This document shows, in pieces, positions 1 through 5,483 of a DNA stretch of 6,740 nucleotides. The notes beneath the pieces were generated by a model that saw only the letters and a list, made by a program, of their open reading frames with translations, was not told where the DNA came from and searched no databases. The DNA lies in contig CAMDFE010000084.1 of assembly GCA_945897395.1 (NCBI GenBank), positions 1-6,740 of the forward strand, written 5' to 3'. Both the position numbers and the translations under genes were made by a program. How positions within the stretch are numbered: position 1 is the stretch's first letter; each line of letters starts with the position of its first letter. The stretch is from Chryseobacterium gleum. GTDB taxonomy: Bacteria > Bacteroidota > Bacteroidia > Flavobacteriales_D > Sanyastnellaceae.

Positions 1-1511
1 CTTCTATCGACTACGCTGTTATTCACTGGCCTGCTGGAGGAACTACAGTTATCCCAAATCCTGGAATCGATCAGTACCACAGCTTCGTTGAAGTGGATTG
101 TACTGCTCCAGTTGCTTCAATTACTGCTGGAGGTAACACACAATTGTGCGTAGGTCAGACAGTAGATTTAACAGCTTCTGTAACTGGAAATAGCTTCATT
201 TGGAGCAACGGTGCTACTGCAAGCACAATCACTGTTAGTGAGCCAGGTTTGTACACTGCAATTGCATACGATGCAAACGGATGTGCTTCAAACTCAAATG
301 CAATTACAGTTGCTGTAAATTCAGATGTGCAAACCCCAACTGTTACGGTTGCAGGAGCTCTTGATTTCTGCGAGGGAACCTCAGTTCAATTGACAGCTTC
401 TGAAGGTGTTAGTTACTTGTGGAGCAACGGAGAAGAAACTCAAACAATCAATGCTGCTTTACCTGGAGAATATACTGTTCAAGTTGAAGGTGGTTGCGGA
501 ATGGCAATGTCTGCTGCAACAACAGTTGTAGTATACGACGCTCCTGCTGCTCCAACTTCAGTTGACGTAACAATCGGTGCTGCTGGTGTAACAGCGGATC
601 TAACAGCTACAGGAACAAACATTCAGTGGTACGACGTTGCAACTGGAGGATCTCCAATCGCAACAGGTTCAACATTCACTACTCCAACAATCACAGCTTC
701 TCCAACTTCATTTTGGGTGGAAGACGTTGCAACTTTCGGCGGTGCTTCAGGCAACGGCGGTAAGGTGACCAACGATGCTGGTGCATACTTTGCAAATACC
801 CCAACTAACTTCAACAAGTTCGATGCATTGGAAGATGTAATCTTAGACAGTGTTTATGTTTATTCAAACGCTGCTGGTGTTCGTACTATTCAATTGGTAG
901 ATGCTAACTTAACGGTTATCGCTACAGCTGATGTAAACATTCCAAACGGAGAATCATTTATTGATTTGAACTTCTTTGTTCCAGCCGGAAACGGATATGG
1001 ATTAAGAACATCAACAGGTAACCCTGGTTTGTGGAGAGATCGTGACATCACTGTTGCTTCTCCATACAATTACCCATATGATGTAAACGGATTAATCAGT
1101 ATTACGGGTACTACAGTTACCAACGGTAACCAAAACCAAGACGGTGACAACTATTACTATTTCTTCTACGATTGGCATGCACACACTCCTTCTTTCGACT
1201 GTCCAAGTCCAAGAGAGGAAGTTGTTATCTCAATTGTTGGTGTTGAAGAGTTAGAGACTATTTCTAACGTGGTGATATTCCCAAATCCTGCTACTGACCA
1301 CTTAACTGTTCGTTTGAACAGCACAAAAGGCGGTGCAATGAATGTTAACCTTATCGATGCAGTTGGTAAAATGGTTCAAGTGAATCAAGTTACTGTAAGC
1401 ACAGGAACTCAAAATATCGAGCTTAACCTTAACGGTATTGCTCCAGGTATCTATGAATTGCAAATGGTGAAAGATGGCAAAGCATCTTCTTCACGTATCG
1501 TAGTTCGCTAA
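1..1511 (+). CDS. Secreted multi-domain protein with Ig-like modules and T9SS type A C-terminal sorting domain (5'-partial)
   Basis: The 3' end of a large exported protein. The reading frame is open to the left edge (first full codon at position 3), so the GTG at 93 is an internal valine and not a start; 502 residues are visible. In order: about 35 residues of an upstream domain I do not recognise; two similar Ig/PKD-like modules, each with a WSNG core (about 105-320 and 340-535); the first half of a CHU_C-type Ig-like domain with an IQWYDVATGG motif (about 545-725); a beta-rich stretch of about 140 residues ending in YYYFFYDW (about 735-1175); a CPSPREEV segment resembling the end of the same Ig-like family (1200-1238); and a T9SS type A sorting domain (about 1266-1508) with FPNPATDHLTV, IDAVGK and GIYELQM motifs. 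By family knowledge, this tail directs export across the outer membrane by the Por/Gld machinery and is then cleaved, leaving the protein secreted or surface-bound. The cargo function is unknown because the N-terminal part is missing. Adhesin, hydrolase or matrix protein are all possible. Confidence 0.93.
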   Translation, partial: SIDYAVIHWPAGGTTVIPNPGIDQYHSFVEVDCTAPVASITAGGNTQLCVGQTVDLTASVTGNSFIWSNGATASTITVSEPGLYTAIAYDANGCASNSNAITVAVNSDVQTPTVTVAGALDFCEGTSVQLTASEGVSYLWSNGEETQTINAALPGEYTVQVEGGCGMAMSAATTVVVYDAPAAPTSVDVTIGAAGVTADLTATGTNIQWYDVATGGSPIATGSTFTTPTITASPTSFWVEDVATFGGASGNGGKVTNDAGAYFANTPTNFNKFDALEDVILDSVYVYSNAAGVRTIQLVDANLTVIATADVNIPNGESFIDLNFFVPAGNGYGLRTSTGNPGLWRDRDITVASPYNYPYDVNGLISITGTTVTNGNQNQDGDNYYYFFYDWHAHTPSFDCPSPREEVVISIVGVEELETISNVVIFPNPATDHLTVRLNSTKGGAMNVNLIDAVGKMVQVNQVTVSTGTQNIELNLNGIAPGIYELQMVKDGKASSSRIVVR

Positions 1512-1531
1512 GAGACTTTTTAGCAGAGGAG

Positions 1532-1559
1532 AAGGGGCCGAGCAATCGGCCCCTTTTTT
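1532..1559 (+). terminator. Intrinsic (Rho-independent) terminator
   Basis: A perfect 10-bp inverted repeat, AAGGGGCCGA (1532-1541) and TCGGCCCCTT (1546-1555), encloses a GCAA tetraloop of the stable GNRA class and runs into a T-tract (1554-1559) followed by ATTTG. It begins 21 bases after the stop of the T9SS cargo gene. It should end that transcript and isolate htpG from it. The A-T pairs at the stem base come partly from the T-run. Confidence 0.94.
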
Positions 1560-1562
1560 ATT

Positions 1563-1580
1563 TGTCAGTGTTCGCTGACA
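1563..1580. repeat. Small inverted repeat upstream of htpG
   Basis: TGTCAG (1563-1568) and CTGACA (1575-1580) are perfect 6-base inverted repeats around a 6-base centre, and a T-G wobble could extend the stem. The element sits directly behind the terminator and about 60 bases before the htpG ATG. It could be an operator for a dimeric regulator, a leader hairpin or chance. It does not match the CIRCE heat-shock operator (TTAGCACTC-N9-GAGTGCTAA). No convincing Bacteroidota promoter could be placed nearby. Confidence 0.35.
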
Positions 1581-1640
1581 GGTTGTCTTAAAGCCGCAAG
1601 TGGCATATTGGTTGAAAGAGCCTGCGAAAATTATCACACT

Positions 1641-3524
1641 ATGAGACAAGGAAATATTTCAGTTCAGACCGAAAACATTTTTCCCATTATTAAAAAATTC
1701 TTGTATTCAGATCACGAGATCTTTTTACGAGAACTCTTAAGTAACGCAGTAGATGCTTGTCAAAAAGCAAAAACATTGAGCAGCCTTGGCGAATTGAAAG
1801 AAGGAGCAGAGAACTACCGTGTTGAAGTTATTTTGAATGAAGCAGACAAAACCTTAACCATTCGCGACAACGGATTGGGGATGTCGGAAGAGGAAGTTGA
1901 CAAATACATCAATCAGATTGCCTTCAGCGGTGCTGAAGAATTCGTTAGTAAATATCAAGACGCGCAAATCATTGGACATTTCGGTTTAGGTTTCTATTCC
2001 GCATTTATGGTAGCGAAAGAAGTAGAGATTATTTCGAAGTCTAGAAAAGAAGCTCCTGCAGTTAAATGGGTGTGCGACGGTTCGCCGAACTTCACCATGG
2101 AAACAGTTGAAAAGGAAACTTACGGAACCGATATCATCTTGCACATCGCAGACGATTCAACCGAGTTTTCTGAAAAATCTCGTTTGGAAGGAATTCTAAA
2201 TAAGTATTGTCGATTCATGCCAATAGAGATTGTGTTCGGTGAAAAAACAGAACACATCAATGATCCAAGTGGGGAAGTAGACGACAAGGGAAATGCGAAG
2301 CGTGTTGAGACGACCGTGGATAACGTTATCAATTCAACAACGCCACTTTGGACAAAGAAGCCAGCCGATCTTCAACAAGAAGATTACGATAACTTCTACC
2401 GTGAGTTGTATCCGTATTCCTTCGAAGATCCGTTGTTCCACATTCACATCAATGTCGATTATCCTTTCAACCTAACTGGAATATTATTCTTCCCGAAGTT
2501 GAAGGCGAACATGGAAAACAACCGCAACAAAGTGCAGTTGTATTGCAATCAAGTCTTCATCACAGATGAGGTAAAGAACATTCTTCCAGATTTCCTTACG
2601 TTGCTTCATGGTGTGATTGATTCTCCAGATATCCCGTTAAACGTGTCGCGCAGCTATTTGCAAGAAGATGGAAACGTGAAGAAGATTTCTGCACACATCA
2701 CCAAGAAAGTTGCCGATAAGTTGAACAGCATGTTCAACGCAGACCGCAAAGACTTCGAAGAGAAATGGGACGATATCTCTGTATTCATTCATTACGGAAT
2801 GTTGTCGGAAGAGAAGTTCAACGAGAAGGCGGCTAACTTCAATCTATTCAAAACAACAGACAGCGAATATTTCAATTTGGAAGAATTGAAAACGAAAGTG
2901 GAAGGCCTTCAGAAAGACAAGAGCGGAAATACGGTAGTACTTTACAGCAACGACAGTCAAGCGCAAGATTCATTTATTGCGTCTGCTAAAGATCGTGGGT
3001 ACGTTGTGATAGAAATGAATTCACCTTTAACGCCGCATTTGATTTCACAAATTGAATCGAAAGATCAAAACTTGAAATTCAAGCGTGTGGATAGCGATGT
3101 GTTAGACAAGCTAATTGAGAAGGAAGAGAACTCTGCTTCACTTCTTACCGAAGAAGAGAAGACGGCTTTGAAGCCGTTGTTCGAAGAAAACTTAGACAAG
3201 AAGTCTTTCAATGTGAGTTTTGAAAACATGTCTTCAACGGAAGCCCCGGTAACAATCGTGCAGAACGAATTCATGCGTCGCATGAAAGAGCAGAGCGCTT
3301 TGGGCGGCGGCGGAGGCATGAATTTCTACGGAGAACTTCCAGATAGCTACACGATTGTCGTGAATTCGAATCACCCCTTAATGCAGAAGATCAATGCCGA
3401 TAAAGAATCGGGTAAAGGTCTGGCGCAACGAGCGGTTCAATTGGCCATGCTTTCAAAAGGTATTTTGAAAGGCGCTGAATTGACCAAGTTCATTCAAGCC
3501 AACTTCGAATCGTTAAATAAATAA
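1641..3524 (+). CDS. htpG: Molecular chaperone HtpG (bacterial Hsp90)
   Basis: Cytoplasmic ATP-dependent dimeric chaperone that remodels client proteins, usually alongside DnaK. The product is 627 residues, close to the 624 of E. coli HtpG. The frame extends back to a TTG at 1608, but the ATG at 1641 gives the family-typical start MRQGNISVQTENIFPIIKKF. The N-terminal GHKL ATPase domain (about 1-200) has Glu31 and Asn35 in RELLSNAVDA, Asp76 in DNGLGMS, the ATP-lid GHFGLGF at 112-118 and a later YGTDIILHI. A polar, charged stretch (about 201-228) leads to the middle domain, where Arg337 in NVSRSYLQ matches the gamma-phosphate-contacting arginine of the family. The C-terminal dimerisation domain has a GGGGG run before MNFYGELPDSY. 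No Shine-Dalgarno sequence is visible, as is usual in Bacteroidota. An intrinsic terminator isolates it from the gene upstream. No terminator separates it from lemA 49 bases downstream, so read-through is possible. Heat-shock control is likely for the family, but no known operator is seen. Confidence 0.97.
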   Translation: MRQGNISVQTENIFPIIKKFLYSDHEIFLRELLSNAVDACQKAKTLSSLGELKEGAENYRVEVILNEADKTLTIRDNGLGMSEEEVDKYINQIAFSGAEEFVSKYQDAQIIGHFGLGFYSAFMVAKEVEIISKSRKEAPAVKWVCDGSPNFTMETVEKETYGTDIILHIADDSTEFSEKSRLEGILNKYCRFMPIEIVFGEKTEHINDPSGEVDDKGNAKRVETTVDNVINSTTPLWTKKPADLQQEDYDNFYRELYPYSFEDPLFHIHINVDYPFNLTGILFFPKLKANMENNRNKVQLYCNQVFITDEVKNILPDFLTLLHGVIDSPDIPLNVSRSYLQEDGNVKKISAHITKKVADKLNSMFNADRKDFEEKWDDISVFIHYGMLSEEKFNEKAANFNLFKTTDSEYFNLEELKTKVEGLQKDKSGNTVVLYSNDSQAQDSFIASAKDRGYVVIEMNSPLTPHLISQIESKDQNLKFKRVDSDVLDKLIEKEENSASLLTEEEKTALKPLFEENLDKKSFNVSFENMSSTEAPVTIVQNEFMRRMKEQSALGGGGGMNFYGELPDSYTIVVNSNHPLMQKINADKESGKGLAQRAVQLAMLSKGILKGAELTKFIQANFESLNK

Positions 3525-3573
3525 TTTGCTTAACAAGAAAAAAAAGAACAACTTCGTTCAACAATAAACAAAA
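3525..3573 (+). other. AT-rich intergenic gap between htpG and lemA
   Basis: 49 bases between the htpG stop and the lemA ATG, rich in A, including an A8 run (GAAAAAAAAG). No stem followed by a T-run is present, so nothing here would end an htpG transcript. TAATTTG at 3522-3528 resembles the Bacteroidota -7 element (TAnnTTTG) but is one base short, so I do not call a promoter. The A-rich bases just before the ATG fit the initiation context usual in this phylum. Confidence 0.5.
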
Positions 3574-4164
3574 ATGAAATCAAACAAAGTGTTAATCGCT
3601 CTCCTCGCAGTAGTTGGAGTAATAGTCGTAAGTTTCGGGATATTTTACTTATACGGAACTAGTGTTTACAGCGGTGCCGTAGAAAAGCAAGAAACTGTAA
3701 ACGAGAAATGGGCGAACGTGCAAACCGCTTATCAGCGTCGCGCCGACTTGGTTCCGCAATTGATCGCAACTGTGAAAGGTGCTGCAGCGAATGAGGAGAA
3801 AATATTAATGGAAGTGACGAATGCGCGCGCTGGAATTAAGAGTGCAAATACTCCTGAAGAGATTCAACAACAGGGAAGTATAATCAATCGCAACATTCAA
3901 GTGGTATTCGAGAAATATCCAGAGATTCGTAGCACAGAGAATTTCGGTATGCTTCAAGCGCAATTGGAAGGGACCGAGAATCAGGTAAAAACAGAACGCG
4001 ATTTATACAACGAAGCGGTGAAGCAATTCAACAGTTACGTTCGTGGATTTTGGAAGCACAAGGCGCTTGGTTTAGTTGGAAACGACGATGAGGAATTCAA
4101 GGTACGTAAGATGTTTGAAGCAGATGCTGGAAGCGAAAACGCGCCAAAGGTTAGTTTCGAGTAA
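3574..4164 (+). CDS. lemA: LemA family membrane protein
   Basis: A 196-residue LemA-type protein of normal family length. It has a short basic N-terminus, one transmembrane helix at about residues 6-27, then a long helical domain. Family signatures are visible: WANVQTAYQRRADLVPQL (46-63), TVKGAA followed by NEEKIL, a VTNARAGI segment, FGMLQAQLEGTENQ and YNEAVKQFNSYV, ending in APKVSF. In known LemA structures the helices form an antiparallel bundle, and the N-terminal helix anchors the protein in the inner membrane. The biochemical role is not established. The symbol reflects the family name and is not the unrelated Pseudomonas LemA sensor kinase. The ATG is preceded by an A-rich stretch (ACAATAAACAAAA) with no Shine-Dalgarno motif. 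The stop codon overlaps the next start (TAATG), which suggests translational coupling to the TPM gene. This is the first gene of a LemA-TPM-TPM cluster, a combination seen repeatedly in Bacteroidota. Confidence 0.95.
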   Translation: MKSNKVLIALLAVVGVIVVSFGIFYLYGTSVYSGAVEKQETVNEKWANVQTAYQRRADLVPQLIATVKGAAANEEKILMEVTNARAGIKSANTPEEIQQQGSIINRNIQVVFEKYPEIRSTENFGMLQAQLEGTENQVKTERDLYNEAVKQFNSYVRGFWKHKALGLVGNDDEEFKVRKMFEADAGSENAPKVSFE

Positions 4165-4589
4165 TGGAATTTTTCTTCGAGGAACAATTCTCTATTCAGG
4201 TAGAGAAAGCCATTGAAGAAGCAGAGCTGCTCACTTCGGCAGAATTCAAATTGCACATTGAAGAATCGTGCAACGAAGATTTGCTAGACAGAGCAGCTTT
4301 TGTTTTTTCAGAACTGGAATTGCACAAGACAGAGAAACGCAATGCTGTTCTCTTGTATGTGAGTGTCAACGACCGAAAGGTTTCGATACTTGCAGATGCA
4401 GGAGCGAAGGCGCATTTGCCGGAAGAGATTCTTTCAAATTGTCTTTCAACTTTAATTAATGATTTTAAATCGGACAACTACGCTGAAGGAATTCGTTCTT
4501 GTTTCCTCGCCATTGCTTCGGCATTAAAATCATATTTCCCTTATCAAGAAAACGACGTCAATGAGATTAGCAATAAAGTCAGCCGTTAA
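4164..4589 (+). CDS. Small TPM-domain protein (TPM_phosphatase-like), cytoplasmic
   Basis: A 141-residue protein without signal peptide or membrane segment, made almost entirely of one TPM domain. It has an N-terminal helix (VEKAIEEAELLTSAEFKLHIEES), then LDRAAFVFSELELHKTEKRNAVLLYV, DRKVSILADAGAKAHLP and a C-terminal helix with YAEGIRSCFLAIASALKSYFP. Stand-alone TPM proteins next to LemA share this plan, including the closing NDVNEIS motif. The TPM family is named for a thylakoid protein tested for phosphatase activity, and the function of bacterial members is uncertain. The tryptophan-aspartate motif I would expect after the DRK.SI..D.G strand is absent; the sequence there reads EILSNCLSTL. 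Its ATG shares one base with the lemA stop, and its own end overlaps the next TPM gene by 29 bases, so it is the coupled middle gene of the cluster. The frame and lack of other starts make this start secure. Confidence 0.9.
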   Translation: MEFFFEEQFSIQVEKAIEEAELLTSAEFKLHIEESCNEDLLDRAAFVFSELELHKTEKRNAVLLYVSVNDRKVSILADAGAKAHLPEEILSNCLSTLINDFKSDNYAEGIRSCFLAIASALKSYFPYQENDVNEISNKVSR

Positions 4590-5400
4590 GTTATTATTCG
4601 TTGCTGCTTTGTTCGTCTTTGGCGCACAGGCAAAGGCTCAAGATTGTTTCCCAGCGAAAGATGATCGCCGTTTGGTTTACGACGGCGCGGGAATGCTTGC
4701 AGCCAATGAAGTGCAGTTGTTGGAAGACAGTTTGCAGAATTTAGCTCGCACTACCGGGACACAAATCGTTGTGGTTATTGTTGAAGATCTATGCGGGTTT
4801 GTACCCTACGCTTTCGCAACGAAACTTGGAGAGCAATGGGGCGTTGGTCAAGCCAAGCAAGACAACGGAATCGTATTCCTTATTAAACCGAAACAGGCCT
4901 CTTCAAAAGGAGAAGCTTTCATTGCGGTTGGAAGGGGACTTCACGGAACCATTCCAGATGCGATATCTTACACCATTGTTGAAAACGAATTTATTCCATT
5001 AGCGAAGCAAAAAAAATATTTTGAAGGCATTGCGAAAAGTGTTCAAATACTTTCCGATTTATCTCGCGGAAAATATCCTGCAAGTGAATATTCTCCTGAA
5101 AAGAAAAAGAACAAAGGCGGAATACTAGGTGCTCTCGTTTTCTTCATAGTCATTGCCAGCGTTTTCTTTTTGTTTAAAGTGAAAAGCACTCGTACGTATG
5201 CACGCACAAACAACCTTGGTTTCTGGGCTGCATGGGCCTTACTGGCATCAATGAATACAAGTCACTCAGGATATTACAATTCGTTTCGCGGAGGAAGCGG
5301 AGGCTTCGGCGGATACGGTGGAGGAAGTTCAGGAGGAGGCGGATTTGGAGGTTTCGGCGGCGGCGGTTTCGGCGGTGGTGGAGCAGGTGGTTCTTGGTAA
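4561..5400 (+). CDS. Exported, membrane-anchored TPM-domain protein with glycine-rich tail (YgcG-like)
   Basis: A 279-residue envelope protein. Residues 1-26 are a signal peptide (basic MRLAIKSAVK, hydrophobic LLFVAALFVFG, AKA before the likely cut). The TPM domain follows at about 36-170, with LVYDGAGMLAANEVQLLEDSL, TQIVVVIVEDL, a GEQWGVG motif and DNGIVFLI. A lysine-rich linker (EKKKNKGG) precedes a transmembrane helix at about 188-205. A second weaker hydrophobic patch lies near 219-230. The last 36 residues are a low-complexity tail with 25 glycines, broken by Phe, Tyr and Ser and ending in GGSW, as is usual for this family. By topology the TPM domain should be periplasmic and the glycine-rich tail cytoplasmic, if the second patch does not cross the membrane. 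The start overlaps the small TPM gene by 29 bases in another frame; the signal peptide confirms this ATG. It is the last gene of the LemA-TPM-TPM cluster. The function is unproven, though membrane protein maintenance has been suggested for the family. Confidence 0.93.
   Translation: MRLAIKSAVKLLFVAALFVFGAQAKAQDCFPAKDDRRLVYDGAGMLAANEVQLLEDSLQNLARTTGTQIVVVIVEDLCGFVPYAFATKLGEQWGVGQAKQDNGIVFLIKPKQASSKGEAFIAVGRGLHGTIPDAISYTIVENEFIPLAKQKKYFEGIAKSVQILSDLSRGKYPASEYSPEKKKNKGGILGALVFFIVIASVFFLFKVKSTRTYARTNNLGFWAAWALLASMNTSHSGYYNSFRGGSGGFGGYGGGSSGGGGFGGFGGGGFGGGGAGGSW
5284..5397 (+). repeat. Low-complexity glycine-codon tract
   Basis: An imperfect GGN-GGN tract inside the 3' end of the exported TPM gene, built from short GGCGGN, GGAGGN and TTCGGCGG units. 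It encodes the glycine-rich tail. Its base composition (G-rich, mostly GGA/GGC/GGT) stands apart from the surrounding AT-richer coding sequence. Such tracts are prone to length change by slippage, but nothing here shows a frame break: the frame is intact through to the TAA. Confidence 0.75.
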
Positions 5401-5445
5401 TTCTTCCATGCGCAATTGTGGTACGGTTTTTTAGTTAGGGCTATT

Positions 5446-5472
5446 GGTACAACGAATCTGCGTTGTACCTTT
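5446..5472 (+). terminator. Strong hairpin between the TPM cluster and the S41 gene, possible terminator
   Basis: GGTACAACG (5446-5454) and CGTTGTACC (5461-5469) form a perfect 9-bp stem around a 6-base loop (AATCTG), followed by only three T residues (5470-5472). It sits 46 bases past the TPM stop and 14 bases before the ATG of the S41 gene. The short T-tract makes it a weaker terminator candidate than the one at 1532-1559. It could end the cluster transcript, act as an attenuator or leader hairpin for the protease gene, or stabilise an mRNA 3' end. A separate T6 run at 5427-5432 has no good stem ahead of it. Confidence 0.6.
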
Positions 5473-5483
5473 AACCCGAACTT

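Noticed and set aside
93..95. GTG as the start codon of the first gene
   Set aside because: The frame is open upstream to position 3 and reads plausible secreted-protein sequence, including HWPAGGTTVIPNPG. The protein would also lack a signal peptide, which T9SS cargo needs.
1583..1611. Sigma70-like promoter for htpG (TTGTCT, 17-base spacer, TATTGG)
   Set aside because: The -10 half matches poorly (3 of 6), and Bacteroidota primary promoters follow a different consensus (TTTG and TAnnTTTG). The support is too weak to annotate.
5401..5411. Repeated 11-mer TTCTTCCATGC at 5401 and near 6582
   Set aside because: One copy is intergenic and the other is inside the protease coding sequence with different flanks. 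At this length a chance repeat is the simplest explanation.
5232..5438. Arginine-rich + strand frame overlapping the TPM tail
   Set aside because: It is a frame-shifted reading of the glycine-codon tract inside a confident gene, so its arginine richness is a composition artefact.
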